Assembly: GCA_003508835.1 (NCBI GenBank)
Contig: PUFA01000311.1
Coordinates: 1,302,001-1,366,000 of the forward strand
DNA length: 64,000 nt
Source of the DNA: Eonycteris spelaea
Taxonomy: Eukaryota; Chordata; Mammalia; Chiroptera; Pteropodidae
Direction of reading: 5' to 3'
Positions 1 to 12,884 of this stretch are shown in pieces. Below the pieces are notes generated by a model that was given only the letters and a program-made list of their open reading frames with translations, was not told where the DNA came from and did no database searches. The position numbers were made by a program, and so were the translations under genes. The first letter of the stretch is position 1; every line of letters starts with the position of its first letter.

Positions 1-204
1 TCATTATCACGTTTCAGTTCCGCATGGGGCGGTTCCTCTCTCCATCTTTATTAGCAGAGTCTCTGATTCTTTAAGCTCATTTGCATAATTCCTAACATCC
101 TGGGTTTATTGAAGAGCCTTGTGATGAAAGAATGAAGATCCTCTGTATATCAAAAGGCTCTTCATTAAGACACAGGGGGACATAGCCCCTAGGAGTGGAG
201 ACTC

Positions 205-345
205 AGTAGGCAGCTGGACCACCTGGATTTATCAGCTCCTTCTGGCTGTGTGGCCCTCTGCAAGTTGCTTAGCCACTCTGGGCCTCGGTTTCTCCGTTTG
301 CAAAAATGAGGGGTGTGGCAATAGAAGCTACCTGATAGCACATAT
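205..345 (+). repeat. MIR SINE
   Basis: GGCTGTGTGGCCCTCTGCAA, TTGCTTAGCCACTCTGGGCC and TCGGTTTCTCCGTTTGCAAA form the MIR core in sense orientation. Confidence 0.7.
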
Positions 346-439
346 TTCATGGCCCACCAGTCTGTGTTAATCCTTGGAAAGGACAACAGTGATTTGAGCA
401 TTAGCATGGTTCTTTTCTCTTTCCGAATGCAAACGTACC

Positions 440-1140
440 TCCAGAAAAGTGCCTGAATCATGGAGGTAAAGTTCAGTGAGCTTTTGAGAAGTGACTCATT
501 TAAGAAAGCAGCACCCGGATCACCAAACAAACTCCAGAAGCATTGTCACATCCACTTCCTGCCACTGACCCCTATCCTCCAAGGGGTGACCACCATCCTG
601 GTTTCTAATAACTGCAGGTTGGTTTTCACCTGTTTTCAAACTTTATATAAATGGAGTCAGACAGGATGCACTATTTTTGTCTGACTTATTTCGCTTCGTA
701 TTTTTGTGAGATTCATCTTGTTTTAATCGGTAGAAATGATTCATTTTTTTTCTTTGCCACTTGGGAAATAGGTCACAACTTTTTTCCATTTGGTGCGCAT
801 TTGAATTGCTTTCATTTTTGTTTTGTTTTGGTTTTGTTTTTTGTTACGAAGCATTGCCACGCCAGAGTGCATTCTAATACACGGTTTGCAGCGTCTGCAT
901 ACGTATGCATGAGATGGGTCTGTATTTCAGCACGAAGTCACTGAGTCATAGGGTATGGATCCGTCCAGCATTAGCAGGCACTCCCCAATCCTATGCCCAA
1001 GTGATCGTAAGGATGTACACGCCCTCCAACAGCGTGAGTTCTGGTTGCTCCACGTCCTTGCCAACGCTTGGCATTGTCTATCTTGATCATTTTAGTCAGT
1101 CTGGTGGGTGTATAGTCACATCGCGTTGTATTTGATCCAC
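440..1140. mobile_element. Ancient L1 3'-end fragment
   Basis: ATATAAATGGAGTCAGACAG, GGTTGCTCCACGTCCTTGCC, AACGCTTGGCATTGTC and TCTGGTGGGTGTATAGT follow the order of old mammalian L1 (L1M) tails. There is no open reading frame. Several positions carry CpG where the family has CA or TG. Confidence 0.65.
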
Positions 1141-1149
1141 CAAAGAGCT

Positions 1150-2095
1150 GATATTTCCTTTTATTTGTCCCACTTTTTATTCTGAAGTAATTGCAAACTT
1201 ATAGACAAGTTGCAAAACTGGTACAAATTTTATGGATTCTTCACCCATATTCACCGACGGTTCATAATTTTCCACATTTGCTGTGTTATATTCTATCTAT
1301 ATGTATATGCATATTCTTTTTTAACAATACGAGATAAGTTTTATATATCATGCCCATTTACCATGTAATGCTTCTGTGTGTGTTTGCCAAGAACCATCTC
1401 TTAAATAAGTACAGTACAATAATCAAAATCGGAAAAATTCAACATTCATACAATACGATGATCTAATGTAGACTTTCTTAAAAGTTCTCATAACGCCCTT
1501 TATAGCATACTTTTTCAGGCTACGGATTCAATCCAGGATCACACATGGCATTGACTTTTCACGTTGCTCTTGTCTCCTTTAACCCGGAACGTTTTTTTCA
1601 GTCTTTCTTTGTCTTTCAAGATATTGATATGTTTTGAAAAGTGTGAGAATGTCCCTAAGTTTTGGTGTAGTGGATGTCTCCTGACTGGACTCGGGTTATA
1701 CAATTTTGCCAGATTATTACGTGAGTGATTGATCATTCAGTAGGTGTGTGACAGTGGTTTGTCCCATCACTATAGATGGTAACTTTGATCACCTGATCAT
1801 AGTGATGATGTATGTCAGGTTTCTCCACTATAAAATTACTTCTATGCCTTTGTAATTAACAAAGAATTATAGGGCATATATTCCAAGGCTATGCAAGTGT
1901 CCACTACCTTATCAAGTTTTTACCCAATTCTTTTAGCATCTATTGATGATCGGTGCCCAAATCAATGATTACTTTGATGGTTGCAAATGGTAATTTTCTA
2001 ATTCCACTATTCCTTCTTCAGTAATTAGTTCGCATTCTACAGTAAGTACTTTCCTTTCCCTCCACTAATTGATTAATCATCGCCATGGAGAAATA
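1150..2095. mobile_element. Ancient L1 3' UTR fragment
   Basis: TTGCAAAACTGGTACAAATT, CACCCATATTCACC, CAATCCAGGATCACACATGG, CTTTGATCACCTGATCATAG and AGGTTTCTCCACTATAAAA follow the order of L1M-type 3' UTR sequence. The segment is AT-rich and non-coding. Confidence 0.65.
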
Positions 2096-2414
2096 GGTCA
2101 TTAGGCTAACAAGAGCGACACTTCAATAGATGCTGGGTATGGCACAGGAGGGTTTCCCAGAAGTGGCAAATCTGAGACCTAAGAGGTGGCTGAAAGGGGA
2201 TCAGAAAGAGTGAGGACCAAGCCTGAGTCCATTCAGTGTGGCTGGAGTGTAGCCCCTGGGGGTAAGTGGACCCAGAGGCTGGAAGGTAAGCCCGGGTGAC
2301 CACTGAGATGAATTCGTTCACGACACTGGGTCGCCCCATTCAGAAGGCCTTTCTCTCCACGCCTGCCCAATGTGTCAGGCCTACCTGTATTCAAATTCCC
2401 ACCTGTTTCTTTTA

Positions 2415-2830
2415 CCTATGACTTTTCAACAAGTACTCCCCAAACTTAGTGGCTTAAATAAAGATTTATTTATTTTTCATCCCTCTTGGGCTTGGAGCTG
2501 GGCCAGAGTTCAGCTGGATGTTTCTTCTGCTCGTGTGGCCTTGGCTAGTGTCTCTCACTCAGCCGCATTCTTGGCCACGTGCGCTGGGGTTCAAGGTCCA
2601 AGCAGCTTCCCTCACATGTTGGGGGCTCAGTGTTCCTTCCCATGACCTCTCTCTTTCCATGTGGGAGCTCATCATTCAATCGTCTACTCTGAACATCTTT
2701 ATGTCATGGTGGCTGCTTCTAAGAGCGAAAGTGGGTGCTGCCAGGCCTCAGAAAAACGAACGGACACAGTTAACACTTCTACTGTCTTTCCACTGATGAG
2801 TCACCAGGGCAGCCTAGGTTTCGCTGGGAG
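2415..2830. repeat. Old LTR-like repeat, same family as 26812
   Basis: CCCAAACTTAGTGGCTTAAA, TTCAGCTGGATGTTTCTTC, CATGTTGGGGGCTCAG and GTGCTGCCAGGCCTCAG follow the order of the family that starts at the insertion-prone GTAACAAA-type sequence. It is diverged and has no coding capacity. Confidence 0.5.
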
Positions 2831-3139
2831 AAGAAACGGATCTCATCTCTTAGTAGATGAAGCAGCATATGCGTAAAAGGAGGGAAGGGATTGGTGTGGG
2901 CCTCTGGAGACTATCTTCATACCCCTCTTCCAGGAAGGCTTGCCTGACTTCTCCAGGACCCTTGTTACCAAAATTTAACATCTATTGTTTGGGGTCTCAG
3001 GCCCATTGTGTACAATGTTCTGTGCTATTTCCAAATTGTTCCAAGTGTCAATATTTTAGCTTCCTTAATCCCCAAAGTAGGCCTTAATTTACTTGAGTAC
3101 ATTAATTAAGTAATAAATTTTGGTAATAATAATCACATG

Positions 3140-3360
3140 CCATTTATTGAATGCGAATCACGTGCCAGGTCTATGCTAGATACTTTACATTAATTGCCTA
3201 ATTATATCCATTGAGGAAGATATAACTATCTCAACATCTCAAGAGAAAAGAAAAAAACAAGGTCCAGAAAGGAATTCAGCAATTAATAAATTATCTATTA
3301 TGTCCAGTAAGTTTGGGGCTGAGTCAGCATTGACTCCCAGGTCTACGTGATACTAGAATT
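3140..3360 (-). repeat. MIR SINE
   Basis: CATTTATTGAATGCGAATCA, CGTGCCAGGTCTATGCTAGA and TACTTTACATTAATTGCC are the reverse-strand MIR tail and core. Motifs after about 3240 are weak. Confidence 0.6.
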
Positions 3361-4144
3361 GTGTTGCAACCTCCCCACATCTAAAGCAGTCATTTCCTGA
3401 GCACATAGCATGTGCTCAGCCTTTTGCTTAGTGCCGGGGATCCAGAAATGCACGAGTCGCTGCCCTTAGTCTGACGGAGAAGGAGGATATGTAAACAAAT
3501 CATGACAATGCCGTGTTGAAAGGCACGTGGTAAGTGCTAGAGGGGAGGGCTGACTCCCCGACCTGGGGTCATCGACTCTGCCGGGAAAAGTGGAGGGAGA
3601 CGTAAACAGTGTCAGAGACTTTTAAATTCCAACTCGAAGGATGAATAGGGATTCACTAGGTAGAGGCGGGGCAGTGGGGAGGTGGACAGGAGATGCAGTT
3701 GGAGAAGGAGGTTCAGATTGCGAAGAAAGGGCAGGAACAGAAACCCACACCACTGAGCTTCCATTGTAAGTTATCACATGCCTTGTCCACGGAACCTAGA
3801 CGCACCTGCGACAGGTGAATTCCGTATTCTCGTTCTTGTGGCTGGAGAACCGCAGGGCAGAGAGGTCGAATCACATACCCGGAGTCACATCAAAGAGTTT
3901 GGACTTGTAGGGACCAGGAAGCCCATGGGGCATGTTCAAAACCAGAGCATGACCCGGGATGGGCAAGTGGACCCTGGTGCCCAACGGGAGTGTACGGAGT
4001 GGGTAGAGGCTGGCAGAGGAGAGACCAGATTTGGGAGACTGTTCCTATCCCCAGCCGTGAACCGACGAGGACCTTGATGAATTCCACGGCAGCGGGGCGG
4101 AGCGGAGGGCTGGGTCTGAGGTCGCATGTATGAGGTCTAATTAA

Positions 4145-4195
4145 CGGGTCGAAGGGCTGATGGGACACAGAGGGTCGAGGGCTGATGGGACACAG
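4145..4195. repeat. Short tandem duplication
   Basis: GGGTCGAAGGGCTGATGGGA with CACAGA is followed directly by a second copy lacking one A. Confidence 0.85.
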
Positions 4196-4307
4196 ACGGG
4201 AAGGAAGAAGGGGGTCAAAACCAACCCAGCTCTTCCAGGCGGGGAGACTGCGACATTTGACAGTGTCCTGAGACATTGTCAGTGGCATCAGTGGGGGGAA
4301 GTGTTAA

Positions 4308-4415
4308 GGACATCCAGTGGGTAGAGGCGGGGTGCTGCTGAAAGCCCTACCATGCACAGGACAGCAAAGATCGCCCTGGTCCCAAATGTCAGTAATGCTG
4401 AGGTCGAAAGCATCT
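4308..4415 (+). mobile_element. MER20-like hAT fragment
   Basis: CATCCAGTGGGTAGAGGC, ATGCACAGGACAGC and AAATGTCAGTAATGCTGAGG match the 3' half of MER20 as I know it. The 5' half is not recognised. Confidence 0.65.
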
Positions 4416-5432
4416 GAGATTGGGTCCCGGGAAGGAACCCTTTCTGAGCCGGGCATATTTAAAACGAGAGCCCGAGGATGAGAAGAAACCAGCCTTGAGG
4501 ATCGCTGAACCTCGAGCCTTTTAGGCAGAAAGAACAGCATCTGCAAAGGGTCTCCTGCATTCCAAGGCTGAGAAGCTGTGGGTTGGGGAGACCAGGCCTA
4601 CGAAAGCAGAGAGGCGAGGAGAAGTTGGCAGCCGGATCAGGCGCGACCTCGTGAGCCCCACGAAGAGTCTGTCTTTTATTCCAAGAATCCTGGGAAGCCA
4701 TCGCAACCTGTTCCGGTCTGCACTTCACGTTTTAAAAGCGCCTGCTGGCTGTCACGTGGATTAGAGAGGAGCAAGGAAAGGAGGCTCCACCAGCAACACA
4801 TGCACCAGATGCACCAGACGGTGACACCTGGGGTTTCAGCAGTGGGCGGGGGAGGGGGCGGAGAAAGGAGAAGAGGCTTTTGTTGGAGGCGGCGCTTGAG
4901 AGGGACGGTGGACCTCAGGGCTGAGGGTAAGAGAGGAGATCAGGGACCACCGCCAGGTCCACTGCTTGAGCACTGAGTGGGTGGCCGCGGTAACGGAGTT
5001 GGGGAGACGTCAGAAGGGGCAGGTTGGGGTGGTGGGAATGGGGAGGCTGTTCTGGACTTGCAGGTTCGCAAGGGTGATTCTCAACCCGAGTTTCGGTGCG
5101 GGCACATGGCTGCGGGCACAGGGGGCGGTCGGGGCTGGAGCAGTACACCTCACGGCCGCCATCCGTCGTGACGCACTTGGGGACATAATTCCTCCTCGCA
5201 GGCTTCTCCCCGCACGTCGCCCTGCAAGCACACGGCTGCGTCTCGGGGAGGCAGTTCCTCAGAATCTTCGCCAAGCCCAGCACTGTGATATTTTTAAAGT
5301 GTCACATCCTCCATGCCCCTCTTGGAACCGAGTCGCACTTTTAATTAACTTGCCACTTACAACCTGAAGTAAAGGGGGAAAATACCCTAAGGAATTGATC
5401 CCTGCCTGCAAAGCCCTAAAATTTTCAGTGGC

Positions 5433-5502
5433 TTCTCTCTCTGTCTCTCTGTCTCTCTGTCTCTCTCTCTGTCTCTCTCGCTTTCTCTCTCTCTCTCTTT
5501 CT
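5433..5502. repeat. CT/CTGT microsatellite
   Basis: Uninterrupted pyrimidine-rich TCTC and TCTG units. Confidence 0.95.
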
Positions 5503-5775
5503 ATTTTGGTTCTCTGATCTGCCTGGAACATTTTTATTCTCAAGTCTTAATCGGCTTCAGAAATGCGGGCCTGGCGGCAGAGGGCATTTAGAAAGTGCTG
5601 CTCTCAAGAGGCGGAGTCTTCACGGACGACAGAATCTGCCGAATGAAGTGTCGCAGGAGGATCACTGGATTCGGGAAAAATACCCTAAAGAGTTGACTCA
5701 GGGGACCCGTGTCCTCAGCTTAGTCCGATGACGTGCTAGCCATGTGACGCTGGGCGGGCACTTAGCTTCCTGTTT

Positions 5776-5793
5776 TGTGTGTGTGTGTGTGTG
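5776..5793. repeat. GT microsatellite
   Basis: Nine GT units after TGTTTT. Confidence 0.95.
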
Positions 5794-5959
5794 AAAATGG
5801 CACATAGTAATCCCCGCCTTGTGTGATTCTTCACGGAAATTGAGAGGACGATGTGTCTATCTAAGGCCTGGGAAGAGCTGTGCATATTGTACAAAGTCCG
5901 TCATTTTTCACCACCTCCACGGACGTGACCCCGGCCCAGGTCCCCGTCACACGTCACCC

Positions 5960-6400
5960 CATTGCCGCAATAGCCTCCTGCCTGCTCTCCCCGCTTCTGC
6001 CCTTGTTCCCTCGCAATCTGTTTTTAACACGACGGTCAGAGCGACGTTATAAAAATATGTCACATGACATTACTTCTCGCCTCAAAACCCTTGTACAGCA
6101 TCGCCTCCCACTCATGCTGAAACCCAGAGCCGCGATGTGCTACACCCCACTTTCCCGTCTGATATCACCCCCCTGCTCCGTCGACTCGGCCTCACAGCCT
6201 CCCTGATAGGCCTGGCTCGCCCCGGTCCCTGCCGGATCTTTATTCAGGTGCCTCCTTCTCAGGGTGGCTTCCCTTAGCCACCTTGACACAGACTGCGACC
6301 CCACCTGCTACACCACCTGGTCCGCACTCCCTCCTGTGCACGGAGCCGCCACCCTGACGCGCCCACACGTTCCTGCGTTTTCCTGTGTGTCACCCACCTT
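5960..6400 (+). repeat. L2 LINE fragment
   Basis: TCACATGACATTACTTCTCG, CCTCAAAACCCTTGTACAGC and CCCACTCATGCTGAAACCCA correspond to the L2 segment about low-cost clearing words ('...aaatcttccagtggc...' type). The assignment rests on general resemblance. Confidence 0.4.
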
Positions 6401-6439
6401 CATCTAGAGGGGAGTGAGGGAGGGGGCGCGGGGCTTGTT

Positions 6440-6665
6440 GGAAGGAACAGCGCCCCTTGCAGAGCAGAGCCGAAGGGCTGAACTCGGACAGAACTGGGTT
6501 TGAATACCGTTCTGCCATGTGTCCCCCGTGCCAACATGGTTCTTAAGGTCCTCACCCCACCCCGGCACGCGGAGGGACTAATGTGCACCCTGCCTTCTTG
6601 TTCAGGGGAGCAAGGGGTGCAGGCCATTGCCCGTCCTGGCGCCTGGCATGTCACAGGCTATTAAA
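6440..6665 (+). repeat. MIR SINE, diverged
   Basis: ACTGGGTTTGAATACCGTTC and TGCCATGTGTCC, then TTCTTAAGGTCCTCACC, follow the MIR order. It is heavily diverged and CpG-containing. Confidence 0.5.
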
Positions 6666-8372
6666 CACACGGAAGCTGCCGTGACGACAGGATTGTCATG
6701 CAAGGCGAGAGATGATGACGAGGGAAGGACAGGAAAGAGCCATGTCCTGTGGGAGGAGGGTCAGGGGCCCCTAGACTCGTTGTGGTCATCGGCTGCCCTG
6801 GTAGAAGGGAATCCCCTGTTTCTGTCCCTGGAGACGACAGTCCCGCCCCCTCCCGCAGTCTCTGACGTAGTCCATCAACCTGGTGTTTCAATATGGCGCA
6901 CGCTTATGACACACTCGCCCAGAGTTTGCAAACCGGTCTAAGTTCTTCACATCGTTATAAGTTCCTCATCCCCGTTTCGCAGGTGAAGGTCACGAAACCC
7001 AGAGAGGTTGGCCAGCCTCTCCGAGGTCTCACAGCTGGAAAGAGCGAAGGTGGATTTGGGGCCAGCGGGTCTGCTATATTGCCTCTTTGCACGAGAGCCT
7101 CGGAAGCCATCGCCTGCCATCCCGGTAGACTAGGGTGAAAGGGACATTGTGGTTTTCTTGTTTGGTAGCCTGATCCACGATGCATTTAGCAGAAGGCAGT
7201 GAGGGGCCCTGGAATTCCCAATCGGCCCTCCGTGAATTCTCGCCCAGTCCTGCCACTCTCTGTGCTAGGTCTCCGCCTCCGCTCAGATGCCGTGGCCTCC
7301 GGCTTCTGGATCTCCTTGGAAAGGCCCACGCTACGATGTCCCTGTTGAGGAGAAGATTGTAGTTTTATAGAAGCCAAGTGGCAGGGAACGTTGGAGCTTG
7401 GCTTATCAGGCTGTGAGGGCTGGAACCACCCGGCCGCGCGGAGAGAGAGGCCCCCTTACAACAGCTCTCGAGGTCCCCTTGTCCGTGTAGACTTACACGA
7501 TGGATTCGAAGTGGAACATGGGAATTCGAGAATTACAGACAAAGAATGGCAATTAGTTCAACTAAAAAAGCACAAAGATGGGATTAAAAAAAAAAACAAC
7601 CCAACATTTTGCTAAGTCAATCAGTGCTGGGGACCGAGTAAAAATAAACTCTAGTCTGTGTGCATGCATTATGGAAGCTATTTTGTCTTTTTTCCCTGCG
7701 TGTTTATGTCTGTGTTATGGTGAGCACTATCCTGGGACTGACTGGAAGTGCCACGTGGGGGCGGGGGTGCCCGAGTTCAATCTGAGCCCTTTCTGGCTAC
7801 GAAGTCCTGAGCCGCTTTCGACTCCTCTCTAAACCTAACCATCGGATAAGTAGCCTTTTCCGTAGGATTAGATGGAACAACATTGCATCATCTCTCAGAA
7901 AGAGTCCACTGCTCCACCAACCCGCGGCGAGGGCCAACTCTGACAAAGCATACACGGGGCGCCGGAGTTCGGCCCTGAGTAAGACATCACGCCCTGTCCC
8001 CTCGAAGAGCTCACCGTCCAGTAGAGGAGGCGTAGCGTTCTGCCTGAAGCCGATCAAGACGGGAACAGGCGTTGGGTTCGGGGTGGGACCTGGGGCCCGG
8101 CGAGGCGTGACAGGAAGCATGTGCAGAAGGCACGGTGTTCGGGACGAGCCTGCCCGCGGAGGTGGTGACCGAGGCCGGACTGTGGCGACGTCCTCTTAGA
8201 AAATGAGCAAAGGCCACTTACCAAGAGCCTTGGGTTCTGGACCAGGATGGTTTCTCTGGGTCCTCGAGGGATTGGCTCCAGGTGGCACCAGTGAGCAGGG
8301 TCCAGAAAAGGAAGAAGATGGTTTTCTTCTTCCTCTCCTTCTCCTGGCTCGGTTGTTTCCCTTCTAACTCTG

Positions 8373-8431
8373 ACTCTCCCTCTCTCTCTCATTCTCTCTC
8401 TCTGTCTCCTCTCTCTGTCTCTCTCTTATTC

Positions 8432-8507
<76 letters not shown>
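8373..8507. repeat. CT microsatellite
   Basis: About 135 bp of TCTC with TCTG and TTAT interruptions, ending in a pure CT run. Confidence 0.95.
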
Positions 8508-8509
<2 letters not shown>

Positions 8510-8840
8510 GTCTGTGGGTTTTAATCTTCCGTTGACAAGTTTTTCTTTGGCTGTGTTTGTTGTTTCATTTTCTTGAGCAGGTGGGGCTCGCCGGCATGTC
8601 TAAGTCTATTTTAAACACTTTGTAAGGCTTGATTTAAAGGAAAATCTGATTTTCACAGTTGGTGCATTGGTGCCTCGGGGGACTCTTAGTTTGATTATGT
8701 CTTGGAAAAAACTGTGACCCAGCTCAGTCTCTGGGAACCCTGGGAGGGGATGGGCCAGTGGGCTTTGAGCTGGGTCCTGGAGGGCTTAGAGGGGACCCGC
8801 CCCCTCCCTGCTCAGGGTTGAGTGTCAGCCTTGGTATTTC

Positions 8841-9008
8841 CCCAACCTTTAGTATGCATATAAATGACCTGGGGAGGTTGTGAAAAGGCAGATTTTAGAT
8901 TCTGATTCAGCAGGTCTGGGGTGGGGCCTGAGACCTTGCATTTCTAAGAAGCTCCCGGGTTATGCCAAGGCTGCGGTCCATGGGCCTTGCTCGGAGTAGC
9001 CAGGATGT
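8841..9008 (+). mobile_element. MER5A-like hAT element
   Basis: It contains GATTCTGATTCAGCAGGTCT, GGGGTGGGGCCTGAGA and TGCATTTCTAAGAAGCTCCC, the diagnostic central block of MER5A. The ends are worn. Confidence 0.75.
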
Positions 9009-10054
9009 AGCATTGCGTCGTTTAGAATGTCCCTTCTGCCACCAGGCGCTCCGATTTCACTTGGCAGACGGAGCTGCACCCCCCCTCGCCCCCCACCTTG
9101 CTCCCACAGGGCCTTCCGTAGCCTTTCGAATGGGCTGCTTCCCGTGTAGAGTCTTATGATCTCTGTCCTTGTCGCTCTTCTGTCAGACTGAGCACCACCT
9201 CAGGGCTTGCCGTGGAAGAGTGAAAAAGAACGCAACGGAACATTCCGTGGCAGACGGGTGCAGGCCGTGCATGCTCGCGCCTTCCCCAGCCCGGCCCGGC
9301 GTGCGCTGTAAACGGCAGTCACTGCCTTTGCTTCGAGGGGCCTTGCCCGGCAGGATCGTGCTGCCCCGGGACCCTTCAAAGCCCCCCGACCAGCCCCCAC
9401 GGGCAGCAGGCGAGCTCCTGCCTCACTAGCCTTCAGGTGAGCACGGGATCTGTGGACCTTCCCGTTTCCCATAACCGATCTCCTCGTCCTCACCCCTGGA
9501 GTGAGATGTGCGAGAGATCCTGGTTTGGCTTCGCTATTTTGCCAAGGTAACTCAGCCTTGGCACAGTCTCCGTGGATAGCGAGAGCCCACTGGGTGGTTT
9601 ATCTGCTCTCTCTAGGGCTTTTTCTCCTCCCGCTCTGGAAGGTGGTGTCTGAGCTCCTGACGGAGTCCAGATGTTTCAAAGTCAAGGAGAAGCGGTTTCT
9701 GTCCACGCGCCATTCGCCGTCCTTTCTGGCCTCTGCCATGGGGCTCTGGGTCTCGTCTTGACCCTGGGCGCCCTGTGCCGGTGTTTCCACTGCAGAGCGG
9801 CCACCACAATGGCGAATTTCAGGTGTGCACTTGACTGGGACAAGGGATGCCCAGGGAGCTGGTGAAGTATCGTGTCTGGGTGTGTCGGGGGTGGGGCGGG
9901 TCTCCAGACAGAAGCGGCAGCACGCGGAGTCTGCATGCAGAGCAGAGAAGCCGGTCCTCACCGGCGAGGGTGGCTGTACCCACCCGTGGCGGGCTGAAGG
10001 GAGGGGCAGACAGAGGAAGGGGAATCTGCTTTCTCTGAAGCCGGGGCTTCCTCT

Positions 10055-10235
10055 TCTTCTGCCCTTGGGTGTCAGTGCTCCTGGTTCCCAGGCCTTCGGA
10101 CTCGGACTGCGTTACAGCACCGGCTTCCTGGGGCCCCAGCGTGCAGACGGCAGGTCACGGGACGAGCTCAGCCTCCACAAGGGCACGAGCCAATTCCCGC
10201 AATAAAATCTCTCTCTCTTATCTCCAGAGTAATAA
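10055..10235 (+). repeat. 3' part of the same LTR-like family as 29247
   Basis: CAGGCCTTCGGACTCGGACT, GAGCCAATTCCCGCAATAAA and ATCTCTCTCTCTTATCTCC match the end blocks of that family. The 5' part is missing. Confidence 0.55.
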
Positions 10236-11039
10236 AACTAGTAGGCGATAGAGTGAGTTGAGCGAGGGACAGAGACGGAGCGAGATGCTGTGGTCTCCTG
10301 ACGGGCACTGAGAGCCGGCTCTGGGGGTCAGAAGCTAGACGTTGCTCCTTGCTCTCTGCGTCTCTGCCAGCAGCTACCCCAGCCCTTCCCGCGTCGGTGG
10401 GCGCCCTGGCTGGGGAGGGCGGGGAGCGGGGCTGACCTATCTTGGCGTGATTGCACTCACGTCGGGGCGGTGCGGAGAACGGAGTGGCTGGTCCGTAAAC
10501 ATGACCTCCACGGTCGAGAGAGCTTCAGCCGGCACCTAGAAACTTCGAGCGGATGCCGAACCCAACCAAATGGAATGAGGTCGTCTGATGAACCATCCTC
10601 CACGGCAGAAAACGAGACCTTGAGAAAAGGGCCTAATGCCCGGACGTCACGCAGAGGCGGCCGAGCTGCTGGGGACTCCAGGGCAGCTGGTGGCAGGGCC
10701 ACGCGTCCCCTCCCTTCCTCTACTTGACATTGAACTGCTCGTCTGGGGACAGCCCCCCGCGCACCACAGCCCCGGCCGGCACAGAGCGTTCGTCTCTCTT
10801 TGAAATTAATTGCTGCTCAGGCTCCTGTCTCTAATTCCCGCTTCCTGGAGGCAGAGCCAGCAGGCGTCTCTCACGGTCTCTCGATTCTCCAGCTGGGACT
10901 TCTGAAGGACACCGTGAAGCCGCTTCCGTCTCCTCTGCCGAGTCCGAGGCTCACGCATGAACCCGCCACGGCACCTCGCCGACCACGCGGGCCGCCACTG
11001 TCACGGCGCTCACCGTCAGCAGAGAGCAGGTGTTCGGGG

Positions 11040-12480
11040 AGGCGGGACACGCCGCGGACAGATGCCACTCCGGAAGCTCAGACTCAGAACACCGGGCCCG
11101 CCAGGGGACAGGTTGCACAAACCCCTCTTCTCCCTTCTCCGGGCTCATGCATATTCATGAGCAGAACAACTCCAGGCTGAAGATAATGATTCATGCAGGA
11201 AGCGCCATTCGGAACGTTATTATCCGGGAGAGACAAATGAATTTCTAATTTAACATGTGTATCGCGCAAGCAGAGCACGGGACGTTAAAGTCAAACAGCA
11301 TCCTCCGGAGCCATGCGACTCCCATTGTAACGTAGCATCAAACGGCAGCAGAGGAAGGTCTCCCCATCGTTGGGATGTGCTTCGCTGTTCCTTTCAAATA
11401 AAAAAAAAAGAGGAGAAACGAAAGGGGCTGAGATTTCAAACCCGCCTGAGTCTACAAAGAAGCCAATAATAACGACGGCGAATCGAACAAAAGCAACAGC
11501 AGAGCGCGGGGCCCTGGCGCCAGCATCTCCGCCGCTCCGAGTTATTAGTTGGGGATGAGGGAGACCCTTCTCCTCCCCACCCCCAGCACCGGCAGCAGAA
11601 ATGGGGCGGGGCCCGCTGGGCTCGTGGGTCACTCAGCACGGGTCAGAGAGCAGTGACCGCAAGGCGAGACCGAAGCGGGAGTGGCCGAATCGATTTCAGC
11701 CGCGTTTCAGGACCCGCGCGTCACGATGAGATGTGGCTTCGCAGCACGATGATGAGCGCTACACTCGGCCCGTGCGCAGAGCTCGGCCGCCTCCCGCTTG
11801 CCAAGCTGACAGCCCGGCACGTAACGGCCGCTGCCGAGGAGCGGCAGGTCCTCGAAGACGCAGCCCTAAGCCGCTTCGCGAAGTCCCGAATTCGTCAGCA
11901 CTGCCCCTCCCCGCCCCCAGCTCGAGAATAACCCGACTCCCCACTCCCCCACCGACCGAAGCGTTCTTCCCAGGCCCATGGAAAACTCGTAGTTTTCTGG
12001 AGTCTGGATCTCTACTCTTGTTTTTGTTTTCGTTTTGAGCGAATCATGACAATTTAGGATGCACGCTAGGAACCAGGCACGGTGAGAAAGCACACGACCT
12101 TTATGGCCTTATCAAAGTCTCCCAACATGACGGTCAGCGACAAAACTCCTAGTGCCCCATTTGCTGTTGAGAAAGCTGAGCGGAGAGAGGCCGGGTGACT
12201 CTCCCACATTCACGCGGCCTGCGATGGGCCCAGGCGGGACCCGTATCCCCGTGGGGCCCGTGGGCCATCCACGTCTCGAGCTCCAGAGAACTCGGCTCGC
12301 AAGCCCAGAGCCCAGACCCCGCCGAAACGCTTTCGCTTTCCTCTCCATTGTCTCAGCTCGGATGGGGTCACCTGCCCCAAATCACACCCGTCACCGAGGC
12401 CAGGGGTGCGGTGCTCCGATTGGCCTGGCGGCATCACGTGCTTACTGTTGGCACTGTGGGTGACGTCGTCACCACCTGAA
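11040..12480. promoter_or_regulatory. Candidate orphan CpG island
   Basis: I counted 36 CpGs in 11641-11940. No coding exon can be assigned. The left edge contains an AT-rich, POU/homeodomain-type stretch (CATGCATATTCATGAGC, ATAATGATTCATGC) at 11146-11200. It could be an unannotated promoter or an enhancer-associated island downstream of XYLT1. Confidence 0.4.
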
Positions 12481-12884
12481 CGAGGTATGTGATCCAAGAG
12501 CAGGAGAAATGTGTCGGTCCCTCTCGGGACAATGAGGGTGCCGTGACCAGAAGAAGAGAGAGATTCTGGACAGGCAAAACCAACAGACCCTTGTCAGGCT
12601 GCCTCCCGCCCCCTCCGGGTCCTGCGAGGTGCGGGGAGACAGTCACCTGCGGCGAGGATAGACCATAAGCAGGAACGACAGGAGCATCCTTTCAGGGGGT
12701 CTTCTCAGAAGTGGAAACACACAGCTGGGAAAGAACCAGAAAGATTTTCCTTCTCAAGAGACAGGACACAGAGGAAGAAATGCTCTAAACACCCTGTCTG
12801 GTTCGTACGCCCCAAGCCACCTACGCCAGGGGACTTCAGTGTTGGTCCTGCAGGTCTGGGAGGATTCCCCAGGACCCTTTAGAG

